From assembly GCA_039881145.1 (NCBI GenBank), contig JAYKKI010000007.1:43376001-43440000 (forward strand): 64,000 nt of DNA, written 5' to 3'. A program made the translations under genes and the position numbers. The notes beneath the pieces were generated by a model. The model was not told the DNA's origin. It worked only from the letters and a program-made list of their open reading frames with translations, and searched no databases. This document shows positions 11,986-21,975 of the stretch, one piece after another (position 1 is the first letter of the stretch; every line of letters starts with the position of its first letter). This stretch comes from Druceiella hillmani. Lineage: Eukaryota; Arthropoda; Insecta; Lepidoptera; Hepialidae.

Positions 11986-12599
11986 ATAGCCAGCACATGT
12001 ATAAATAATTGAGAACCCTAAAGAAGATATACTTCTGCTAATACATAGTAGTATTACACACCATTTTTTAATTGGTTGTACGCGAGTTTTGTCGTATTTT
12101 TAAAAAGGCAGATATATATACTATATTGATTGATAACCATCGTTTTAGGAATATTTGTCTTTCTGGTCCATTTTTCGTAAATATTAATGGGTATATCGTA
12201 GAGACTTCAATAAGAAATATGTCATTTATTTCACATCAATCTCATATAAACAGAAACTAATAAATACTATGTTTGTTTTAATTAAAGAGTTGTCACGTAG
12301 GGGAGGGGCAGGCACACGACGCAGGAAGCTGATCTTCTACGTCAAGCAAAATATATTTAGATCGATATTTTCAAAACATTACAAACGATATTTTAAAAAT
12401 ATTTACAAACTAAGTCTTAGAACTCGTTAGTATCATAGTTATGTTAAATTATATAATAAAAATAAGTTGTTAATATTTTCGTACATTACCGAATTGAAAC
12501 TCATATTTATGACAGCCCAGGAAATTTGGAAATACTATATATGATACAATGGTAATTATTTAGTTTGGAAAATCTTTAATTAGAGTTATAGCAAGATAA

Positions 12600-13110
12600 C
12601 GATGGCGCATCTTCATACTCTTCATTTTATACTGGTGCATGCAATCCTGGCCAACTACTGTTATCCGACGATGTGTAGATTTTTGAATCAGCATTAGAGT
12701 TGTCAGGTGTATCATGCGAAAAATCGGTAGTAAAATTTTAATAAATAGTGCTAAATCGCAACAAGTTGAAACATCACGTGTTTTGAAGTATTTTATTTTA
12801 CACTCTGAAAACCTTGATAGTTTTCTTTTTTCCAAACATACAACAGCTTTATATAAAAAGTCTTTCTCTGTCCAAGTTGTAAAGTTTTGGAACCAATTGA
12901 ATTCCGACACTAGGAACTCGCCCTCTGTAAATGTTTTCAAAGGTCAAAGGTAATTCATATTTTTTATGCATGTTGTCTTTTTACTTAATTTTGTTTTGAA
13001 ATTGTGTATTTTGTTTAGACTATTATGATTTTTTAATTTTTGTAAAAGAGTAAGCCATAAACAACTTTTACAATCTTAATCATTATGACTGACTGGTAGA
13101 GATGTAGGAA
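12600..13110 (+). mobile_element. LINE (non-LTR) 3'-end fragment
   Basis: A plus-strand frame (12714-12953, 79 codons) ends with a peptide containing FSVQVVKFWNQLNSDTRNSP and then a VNVFK motif. This matches the C-terminal signature of insect jockey/CR1-like reverse-transcriptase ORFs (pattern 'fsvRvv.lWNsLP..v..a.svn.FK'). The stop at about 12951 is followed by an AT-rich 3' UTR-like stretch to about 13110. The polymerase and endonuclease domains are absent, so this is a 5'-truncated dead copy. The antisense frame over the same bases is a shadow. Confidence 0.72.
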
Positions 13111-13544
13111 TAAATCCAGCAAATGTACGTATAACTTTATGTGCGTATTGAACTTTCAAAATAACTTAATATCATGTGAAATTTCTACTTATAGTACTAT
13201 TAGGCGGTATTTTAGTCTAGAAATTTGAAAAAATCGATTTTTTCGATGGAAAGCTTAAACCTTTAAGATATGTTCTCTAGAGGATTTTCCAAAATTTATT
13301 TTCGGAGATATAGCTATTTTAGGCATTTAAACCGGCTCGGCTGGAACTAATCGAACAATAGACGATAGGGATCCTCCGACTAACTACAATCGTGTTCTCT
13401 CGTAAAACCAGTTGAAGTCAGTTTCTGCCAGTTTAATTTTAACCTTGAGTATGGAGTATGGAGCAGAGTATGGAGTAGGCATCACAGATTGAAAAAAAAT
13501 GTAAGTATAAAGTAAGGTCACGAAGTAGTTAATCTAGATCAATA

Positions 13545-13930
13545 AAAAATGTTCATTGCAGTGCCCCTTGAAGAGTTAACAATGTAACTATCGCCGTTAA
13601 ATCACAAAAATTTTACTGAAAACCGTATTTAAATCGGTCAAACGGTTTTGAAGAAAAATGGGAGCCTTTATTCGCAACAAAATGTTGTAAAGTCCCCCCC
13701 GGAGAGCTAACACTATCTAAGAACAATCGCCGATTAGTCCCAAATATTTTGCAGAAAACCGTGTCTAAATCGGTCAAACCATTTTGGAGACAAATAGGAA
13801 TATTCGTTTGCAACAAAATGTTTATTGCGGCGCCCCTGGTGAGTAATCACCGTAACAACTGTCTAAGAACCGGTTAAACCGTTTTGGAGATAAATGAGAA
13901 CATGATTGATTGCACATATAAATAAACAAA
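13545..13930. repeat. ~130-bp tandem triplication
   Basis: A module with 'gaaaaccgt.t.taaatcgg', 'tcaaac.gttttg.aga.aaa' and a preceding C-rich segment occurs twice complete (about 13547 and 13677). A third, shortened copy lies near 13830. A minus-strand 67-residue frame inside it reflects the repeat and not a gene. Confidence 0.85.
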
Positions 13931-14045
13931 CAAACAACCTCTCACCCTAAACGCATATACCTCCTTCGTTCCATCGTGGGTAAAAAATATGCGCACCTCT
14001 CTTATATATCACTGATTGAAAAAGTGAAACATTTAAAAAAAACAG

Positions 14046-14453
14046 TGAGCCGTCACGGGACGCCTAGCAGATGTGAAACATCGTGTTCGTACAAGTAATA
14101 TGCATAAAAGACAGATTATTACAGGAACTAAATATAGCATAATGAAAAAATAAAGTATTACGAATTTCTTACAGAAAATGGCGACTTTATTTAATAAACA
14201 TTTATTTACAATTAATACAAAAATAATAAAGCACAGGTTATGTGTACCGTAGTAAACAACAGCGTCGAACTGAGTGAGGAGGGGTCGCGCAGTCGGTTGC
14301 GCATGGCGACACGTCGCCATACCGTACACTCTACTACATATAGACTATATACATATATACATTAGTATAGCGTGGCGACCCTTCGCCACGGCAAGCGTCG
14401 CCACGCCAACGATCCGGTTTCTACCTGTGCCTATAGATGTTTCACATCAATAA
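14046..14453 (-). mobile_element. LTR-like 0.4-kb element, copy 1
   Basis: On the minus strand the body runs from TGTGAAACATC to GATGTTTCACA (14446 to 14072), the TG...CA inverted termini typical of a long terminal repeat. A 3' part has 'aataaatgtttattaaataa', which looks like a polyadenylation region. Two GC-rich palindromes are present (ggcgacacgtcgcc and ggcgacccttcgcc on the plus strand). The text shared with copy 2 extends 26 bp past the CA end (tctgctaggcgtcccgtgac ggctca), like a primer-binding segment, and then stops in both copies. I see no flanking target duplication. The 98-residue minus frame is part of the repeat. Confidence 0.6.
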
Positions 14454-16180
14454 GTAACGTCAGGTGTTATTTCCATGTCAGCCCAATGAAGAATTAACTT
14501 CTCTTCAGTGATCAAACAGTAATCAGATACGTACATTCCTATTCTACGGTACAGAATTCAATAGCAGTATCATTAAAACTTTGGAACCGTTTAAAACATC
14601 ATGAAGAAACCCAAAGAAAGTAACTTGCTCTCGGGGCCTCTTATCTTACCTAAGTCTACCTAAATAAACTTCATTTCAATAGCTTTAGTAGTTTTAAGCT
14701 AAATCCGTCCAGTCACTATTTGGCGACTGGTATTTCAAAATGGTCTGATTTTCAATTCTTGTCTATTGCGCGTAAAAAACTTTTATTTAAGTAATTATTT
14801 AAAGCAACTTTTGTACTTATTACGTTATAAATTAGTCAGAAAGACAGATTATATCGTATTTATTATAACATTTATCGAATCTGATAGTAGTCGTTTCATT
14901 GGAAATTACGATTTTGCAAATTTATAAATGAAACCTGTTATTGTAAGTAAGTGCCATAAGTCCAAACGGTCCACGTATAAATTCAACCAATAAATATTCG
15001 TATATAAATGCAACCAGTAAATATCCGTAAAAGCAATTTGCTTGTGTGCATACATTTACCTACTGGACATAATAAAATGGCCATGAGCTATGAATAGTTG
15101 TTTACCGTTATGGCTATTCATGCCTAAATAGGCCACCAGCTACAGGCAAATAGCATTGAAGTAAAAGCACGTTATTTAGAAATTAATCGTTGAACGAATT
15201 GGTTCATAATAAGGACGTTTTAAAGAATTTTAGTAAAGTAATTTGGTTTTTTTTTGTAATAATTATAGAAACATGGCATCCGCTCAGGTATTATGATTTT
15301 GTTTTTATTTTTAGTTTATTTGGCACACAGTAACGTTTTGTAGTTAACAGTATTAATGACGTAAAACTCTATTAACACAACATAGGCAGTATAGATATAG
15401 GTAATTAAGTTTTTTTAAGTAACATTTGAATTACAACAAATTACAAAGAATATCAATTAAAAAGTAAGTATGTACATTAAAAGCTTAAGACTAAATCTAT
15501 GCTAATACCATAATAATTGAAAAATACTATCTCGCAAAAGTCATTCCCATGATACGTTATAAAACACACAATAAAATTGAAATTATTTTTGGAAAAGAAA
15601 ATGTCAAATTTCGTTATGATTTCCACTGATCGCTACATTATGTTTTCCATTTTTTTAAAGTGTGACATACCGTTTTTCTAAAAATGCAGACATTTCAATT
15701 CTGGAAGTAAAATTTTATTTCTATATTTAGGAAACATGAAAAACCTGCACAACTGATTAAAAACAAAAAAAAGAAGAGTTTCGGATCAATGAAAAATTCA
15801 CTGTTGTCTTTGTTGTATGAAAGAATATACGTTAATAAACTTGTTAAGAACGAATATAACTCGCACTACGAAGGTTCTGTAATTATTTAGGCATTATATT
15901 ATATACATTTAAGCGTACCTAGGTATTTCTATAACACTATTACAAATATTGATATTATTTCTCACCATGTAAATATATGAATATGCATATTATATATCTT
16001 TCATATACTTTCTTGGTATATCTTTCATATATTTTCTATAAACTTTTTACACACTTAACTACATGTTATAAGTTGGTCGAGTTATTCATAAACTAGTAGA
16101 ATACGTTTAGCCGACATAAGTTTCCTTTTTAATTTCACTCTATATAATACGGTTGTGAATACTTTTCAAACATTCAAAAA
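14454..16180. other. AT-rich non-coding DNA
   Basis: No gene is supported. Short A-rich and T-rich tracts occur near 15240 and 15760, and 'tatctttcatatactttctt' is partly repeated near 16010. Confidence 0.4.
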
Positions 16181-16437
16181 TATAAAGATATAATGGTAAA
16201 GAGTGGAGCCATGTAACTCTAACAAAAATTACCACTTTAAAGTTTCATATTTTGTAAACGAATTCCTCGAAAAAGTGGCCGTGACATACCACTAATCTTT
16301 TTGGAAGACCTATTCAACCATACCCAACACAGTGAGGCATGCGGGTAAAAAAATTCATCCGCATTTTATACGTAGGGGAGGTGACCTTATAAACTTATTT
16401 TCTTTTTAAATTTTATTTAACTTTTTAGGCATTATAA

Positions 16438-16499
<62 letters not shown>

Positions 16500-16630
16500 G
16501 TATATAATGATGTCAAATTTCAGCTTTATAGCACGAACAGTCTGCGAGTAAAACGTCTGTGACATACAGACGGACATGGTGAAACTATATGGGTTCCTTA
16601 TTTAGACAAGGAATTCTAAAAATTACCTAT
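16181..16630 (+). mobile_element. lepidopteran-type non-coding interspersed repeat, split by (TA)n
   Basis: The segment carries 'ctaatctttttggaagacct', 'attcaaccatacccaacac', 'gtaggggaggtgacctta', then a TA run (16440-16498), 'tcaaatttcagctttatagc', 'acagacggacatg' and 'gggttcctta'. I recognise this order of phrases from non-coding repeats of moth and butterfly genomes. It carries no coding frame. The TA microsatellite sits at the usual AT-rich position of the repeat. Confidence 0.6.
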
Positions 16631-17394
16631 TTGTCTTTTCCAAATATCTGAGTATCAATTTTGACAAAACCAATATTGCAGCGATATCATGATTGTGACA
16701 ATGCGAATAATTTCCTTACGTCGCACACTTTTATTTTATATCATTCGATTCGTATCGCGTAAAGTATCCTTCAAAAATCACAAACTTATTTTTGTTTATG
16801 CACGTAGTAGACGTTTTTCCAATTTTATAACCGGCTAGTAGAATTTAAATACTATATTCAATGCTAGCCTTCGTGCAGTTTCTCGTCAGCGTTTATTTTA
16901 ATTTGAACAGTCATTCACATAAGCCCATTATAAACGTCTTTACGTTGTAATTTCAAAAACATAAATAAACACTCCAACATAATTGCCCTAATCTCGTACT
17001 CGTCCACTCCCTCACTGATTTACAATGCCGTTTACAGCCCACGACCAAACTTCCGACATCAAACGAAGTCCATATATCAATTGGCGCGACCGGAACTTGT
17101 TTGGATAGTCTAAGCTTTCTACATCACCCTTGTATGGGTAAATCCCAGAGGGCCGCCGTGGCGTTTCGTCAAATTAAACACAATGTCGTTACGCTGTTTC
17201 GAAAATTATCCTAATGGTACTGGAAACTTTTAATTAATATATTTCGGTATAAATATAGTCGGGTCATTCTACTTTTCTGTTATCTATATGTATAAGAAAA
17301 CTCTAACAGAATAAATTTTGTACATGGAAAATATTTTAAAAAGAATGATTGATTTAGCGTACAGATGATAACAGAAGCCAGAAGATCTGTTATT

Positions 17395-17525
17395 AGAATT
17401 GTTGTCTATCTGTTTGTTAATTTGTTCTTTAATAACTCGAAGTCTATTAGATGGAGTTTGATGAAATTTGGTATGGTAATAGTTTATAACCTCAAGCAAT
17501 ACATAGGATTTTTATATGAATATTG
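17395..17525. mobile_element. short interspersed-repeat fragment
   Basis: 'ttgatgaaatttggtatggt' plus 'aatagtttataacctcaagc' is the wording of a repeat found widely in insect non-coding DNA. The minus-strand frame here is incidental. Confidence 0.4.
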
Positions 17526-17549
17526 CAGATTAAAAAGACCATGACTTAG

Positions 17550-18060
17550 TTTTTGTAAGACTACGTGGATATTACGATATTGGTACTGTCAACGCCATCT
17601 ATTAAGGTTTTTAATTACCTTTATGGTCATAGATATTGTAAAAATAAATATAAAGGAAACAGAATAATATTGATGATAATAATAAATGACGGTTATTTTA
17701 AACAATAATCATCAAGAATTCTTTCCTTTAATATCTGTCATACATTAAGTAATGAGATTTCGCGGTAGATGGCACTGTTAGCAAATGAAATATTGGTAAT
17801 ATTGGCCTAACAACTTTCCTCATTCCGAATTTCACGCGAACGAAATCGCGAGCACAGCTTTATTAATAAGTCTCCGTATTATGTGATGCGATATAATTTG
17901 GCAGTATGTTATTGAATTCTTCTGTAGTGTCTACATGTCTTGAAATTATCGAAGTTAAAAGAAATTTTAATTGAATATTCCAATGAAATGCTAGTATCTT
18001 GAAATTGAATATTTTACAAAGTGGGCTTAAAAATTAAAAATGGTAGCTGAAATTATCGTA
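17550..18060. other. AT-rich non-coding DNA
   Basis: No gene is seen. 'aacgccatctattaag' at about 17590 and 'gtagatggcactgttagc' at about 17765 are inverted echoes of the CGCCATCTnTTGG-type motif at 11.9 kb and may bound an old insertion. Confidence 0.3.
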
Positions 18061-18074
18061 AGTTTATAGTGTTA

Positions 18075-18105
18075 GTGAGAGTGTATGTGTATATATGTAT
18101 GTATA

Positions 18106-18157
<52 letters not shown>

Positions 18158-18160
18158 ATT
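18075..18160. repeat. TG/TA/CA compound microsatellite
   Basis: Alternating 'tgtatatg' text passes into a TA run and then CA. Confidence 0.93.
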
Positions 18161-19430
18161 GTGTATTCTTTTTATTAATAAAGACAGCGACGTTTAATGA
18201 AGTTTAATGACGTTAAATATTAAACAGGGAAACACTGTAACACGCCTTGCATCTAGTTAGGTGTCGACATCTAGACGAATCGCTGTTGACTTGTTAGCAG
18301 TTTAACATAATAGTTTTATAAATATTCATTAATTGGATTTGTTAACAAAAAAATTCCGATTTTTTTAAATGTATCCACTCGGTAGGATGCACGAAAATAA
18401 TGTAACGTGATGCAGTGGTATGTTAAAAAATAAATAAATATTTTGTTATATATCAATTAACAGCTCTATTTGCAAAATTTCAAATACACACAGATATAAA
18501 ATAATGGATTAAACCAGTAGAAATGGCATGTCTGTGATAGAAGAAAGTAATCATAAAATATGATTTAGACAAAAATACAAATGAAAATATTGTTGTTAAT
18601 CATTACAAATAAGCAAAGATACCTAAGCACATAAGTCAAAAAGTGCCTATATATTTTTATTACTTTAGTCACTAGCTTGTAATCAAATTGTCACTTGATT
18701 AAAGCAGATAAGTCAAACAGATGTGTAACCAACCTGCCGTACCAAATATCAGTCTCAAGTCAGTACACAAGTCAAACACTTGTGTACTTTAGCGTATAAT
18801 TATAAAAATATATTGGCATTTTCTGATTTATGGGCTTAGGTCTGCCGGCTCCAGAATTATTTGAATTTAAATACGAGACAATATATTTCATCAATATAAA
18901 AATATGACTAACAAAAGTACATTTAAGCTATAAACGTTTGCCTTTTATATACTGGAACAAATAAGTAATATGGCGTTTAAAAAGAAGCCAGTGAAAAGTT
19001 TAGTACAAAAAAGAAACAGCATTAGATATTGCATCTAAGTCTCCACAATATTTAGTTGCATCATAACAAATGATTCATTTTTATCTGAACTACTTCACGA
19101 CACATTGTAACGAATCCAAAATCTGAATTCGTATTATTTTAGACCTTGGAAAATAAATGAAATTTTTCAACCAGTTTCCAACAGTTATCGCCTAAAACTT
19201 TGGGTGGAATTCCGAAAACAGACTAGTATCTCAACAGACATCTGAATTCTACAGTAAATCTTTCATTATCCACGCTAAGAATCGCGAAATCAACTATATT
19301 TAAGTAGATATGAAAATACGTCTGCAGTGAAGAATAAATGAAAAGTCGTATCTACGAGAGAAAAATAATTTCACTTTTAACCTTAAAGCACAATGAGGTT
19401 ATATATAGCTATAGCCTTTTTGGAGATGTC
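18161..19430. other. AT-rich non-coding DNA
   Basis: No gene or repeat can be supported. Confidence 0.4.
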
Positions 19431-19431
19431 G

Positions 19432-19625
19432 TCACCGTGGTGTGTTGGCTTGATAGCAAGACATACGGCCGTAGAGTGCGAAGCGCACCGCAGGGACCTG
19501 GGTTCGATTCCCGGCCGCTCATAATGCGGGATTGGAGAAGTCCAACCTTTCGAGGCTCTGGCAACCATTTTTCCATATGAGATCTTCTTCATCTCATGTG
19601 AACACGACAACAACGACAACAAGGC
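19432..19625 (+). mobile_element. tRNA-derived SINE
   Basis: The head has an A-box-like tggcttgatag (about 19446) and a perfect B box GGTTCGATTCC (19501-19511), about 55 bp apart as in tRNA-derived promoters. The body continues with 'ccaacctttcgaggctctgg', a small hairpin (catatgagat/atctcatgtg), and a tail of 'acaacaacgacaacaa' repeats. The head-body-simple-tail layout is that of an RNA polymerase III-transcribed SINE mobilised by a LINE. The overlapping 79-80-residue frames on both strands are not genes. Confidence 0.75.
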
Positions 19626-19866
19626 GACCTTACGAGGATTTTAATACGCTAATATATAATCCGTTTAAGGGACAGTTTTTCATTAAAACAATCCTCGCAG
19701 GTAATTCCCGTACAGTTAGTTTATAGACTGAAGTTAAATCGATATTTTTCCAAAGGATACTTACTTAAAGGATACTTCATCAGTAACATTAAGATTTGAT
19801 TGTGTTTGTAATATTGTGCTTATTTCTAAAGAAAATACGTGATTCTATTTATTTAATCAAAGGCAT

Positions 19867-20147
19867 GGAATATATTTGGCGTTAATTTTGTAGAAATTCA
19901 TTATTCACAATTAAATGAAACTACGTGATGTAGTATTATTTCTACTATCTTTAATTTCTTTACCACGACCTAGGTTTCGTTTTATTACAACATCTACAGG
20001 TGGGATATAAGCAAAGATTGATGAAAAAATCTTTGCCTATATCCCACCTGAAGATGTTGTAATACAACGAAAACTAGGTCGTGGTAAAGAAATTAAAGAT
20101 AGTAGAAATAATACTACATCACGTAGTTTCATTTAATTGTGAATAAT
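19867..20147 (-). mobile_element. hairpin element, copy 1
   Basis: Two 120-bp arms (19900-20019 and 20028-20147) are reverse complements with about four mismatches, separated by an 8-bp loop. One side has an extra unpaired tail (19867-19899, gaatatatttggcg then ttaattttgtagaaattc). Direct repeats AATCAAAGGCAT flank the insertion at 19855-19866 and 20145-20156. The last three bases of the arm overlap the repeat, so its true length is 9-12 bp. There is no transposase frame. The strand given takes the tail as the 3' end. A transcript would fold into a roughly 120-bp duplex. Confidence 0.85.
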
Positions 20148-20635
20148 CAAAGGCATCTAAACAGAATAAATCTTCCGTGAGTGTTTGATATTAAGCATTG
20201 ACAAACGGCATGTGACAGTTAAAATGATGTAACCGTTCTAAAAGAGAACAGAGAAGTTGACATCTATTTAATACTTTATTAGGTAATTTTTTGGAGAAAT
20301 GCACCTACAACAGCGATTGCCACAACTTAAAAACCGACAGATTTTGAATTGTAGGATGATTCCTACGCGCGCACGCACACGCATATCGTAGGCACACTGG
20401 AGGGCATATTTATTATTAGATCGAAAGTGGAACAAATACTTAGAAAACTTGTTACTACATAAGTAATCCCTTCCTGTCAACCAAAATACCACAAGTTGAG
20501 AACTTCGTGTTGTGGAAGAATGCAACAGGCCGTCAGTGAGAAATTGTAGAAATGGACTATCTGTTACAATATAACGATTAAAAATGTAACCAGTAAAGAT
20601 TAATTTAATAGAAACTAAATTAATATCTTTTTCAG

Positions 20636-20782
20636 ATGACTTTTGAAAACGTTAGGATAAAGTTTATTACAGAGCTTGGTAGTATGTACTTTGGAGGAGT
20701 ACTCGGAGAAGTTAGTGATATGGTTAGAATATGGAGAGCGAAGAAGGATTCATCAAGGAATACAAAAGTTTTGAGCTCTTAG
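20636..20782 (+). CDS. candidate small terminal exon, unknown protein
   Basis: A strong acceptor-like site (taatatctttttcag, AG at 20634-20635) is followed at once by ATG and 48 open codons to TAG (20780-20782). The deduced peptide includes FITELGSMYFGGVLGEVSDM and ends RNTKVLSS. It is mixed in composition and unlike the low-complexity frames nearby. No upstream partner exon is apparent, so the coding role is uncertain. The segment could equally be chance, since only 48 codons are involved. I do not recognise the family. Confidence 0.22.
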   Translation: MTFENVRIKFITELGSMYFGGVLGEVSDMVRIWRAKKDSSRNTKVLSS

Positions 20783-21034
20783 TGCTCTGAATCTAGGATT
20801 GAGAGTCCGACTTGGAATACAGGGATACAAGCAAAAATAGCTAATTATAAAAAATAGTTTATGTCGAAATATGGTCATTAAATTCCCAGATGGACAAAAC
20901 TGGTCCAGTAGTTTCTATCATTTTAGCAGTTCAATGTTTCAAAAATCGTGAAAATTAATATTGCTCTAAAAGTAGATAAATGAAAAAAATATATAATTAA
21001 CTGACCTTTACCTTTAAAATAATACAACTTTTGT

Positions 21035-21550
21035 CTAGAGAATTCTGCCTATCAATACAACCTTGTCTAGACAATTTTGACCATCAAATACAACTTTTGT
21101 TTAGAGAATTTTGTCCATCAAATACAAGTTTTGTCCAGAGAATTTTGTCCATCATATTACTAGAAAAAAAAAGAAAAATTCCTCAAACTTCGTTTAAAAT
21201 TTATGCGCATGGCATAAAATTGGAACCACAGACAATTTCGACCATCAAATACAACTTTTGTTTAGAGAATTTTGTCCATCAAATATAAGTTTTGTCCAGA
21301 GAATTTTGTCCATCATATTACTAGAAAAAAAAAAGAAAAATTCCTCAAACTTCGTTTAAAATTTATGTGCATGGCATAAAGTTGGAACCACAGACAATTT
21401 CGACCATCAAATACAACTTTTGTTTAGAGAATTTTGTCCATCAAATACAAGTTTTGTCCAGAGAATTTTGTCCATGATATTATTAGATAAAAAAGAAAAA
21501 TTCCTCAAGCTTCGTTTAAAATTTATGTGCATGGCATAAAGTTGGAACCA
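21035..21550. repeat. ~161-bp tandem repeat, about three copies
   Basis: The anchor 'gacaatttcgaccatcaaat' occurs at about 21069 (as gacaattttgaccatc), 21231 and 21392. Each copy contains a nested pair 'agagaattttgtccatca' and ends '..ttcgtttaaaatttatgtgc' plus 'atggcataaagttggaacca'. An 85-residue frame over the array is repeat-derived. Confidence 0.92.
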
Positions 21551-21759
21551 CACTATAAGTCTTGCAAAGTTCACCTTCGCGATTGACCTCTGAATCAGAA
21601 TCTTTGCATCAGATTTTTTTTAAATATTCGGTTGTCACTGCCTATATATACATATATTAGCATTATCGTATCAAGGTTGACGAACTTTGTACGACAATGA
21701 TACACATAAAACATACCATCAATCTTAACAAACATAAACTGGCACCGCATTGGCAGTTC

Positions 21760-21975
21760 CATTCCCGACCCTACGAGCTCGTAATTTAGAGGCCGCCACC
21801 TTAATTACTGGTTATGTGTAATTAATAACACACCGCGAGCGAACCGAGTGAAAGTCATCGCCGGAACAGAGGCTATATTTTACGTAATAAGTGCTCCGGG
21901 TCGCTGATAGGCGCTCTCGCAGCAATGGGACACAAATCAGAGCACTAACGAAATTGAGTGAGCTTATTGATGGAG
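21760..21975. promoter_or_regulatory. GC-richer island, possible enhancer
   Basis: This non-coding block has CTTAATTAC and GTAATTAAT homeodomain-type cores close together (about 21800-21830) and CG-rich stretches (ccgcgagcgaaccgag). It is sharply bounded by AT-rich DNA. Confidence 0.28.

Noticed and set aside
14033..14329. 98-residue minus-strand frame, similar to one at 46724-47002
   Set aside because: Both lie in the two copies of the LTR-like repeat. Similarity reflects repeat identity, and the peptide is a Phe/Leu/Ile-rich AT artefact.
19432..19520. Functional tRNA gene
   Set aside because: The B box is perfect, but the A box is degenerate and no acceptor stem or anticodon arm can be folded. 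The body and simple-repeat tail mark it as a SINE.
19338..19726. Three overlapping 64-80-residue frames
   Set aside because: They cross the tRNA-derived SINE, and the strand-symmetric open frames have no protein features.
21035..21550. CRISPR-like array
   Set aside because: The repeats are long, contiguous and without unique spacers, and the DNA is eukaryotic. This holds for all tandem arrays here.
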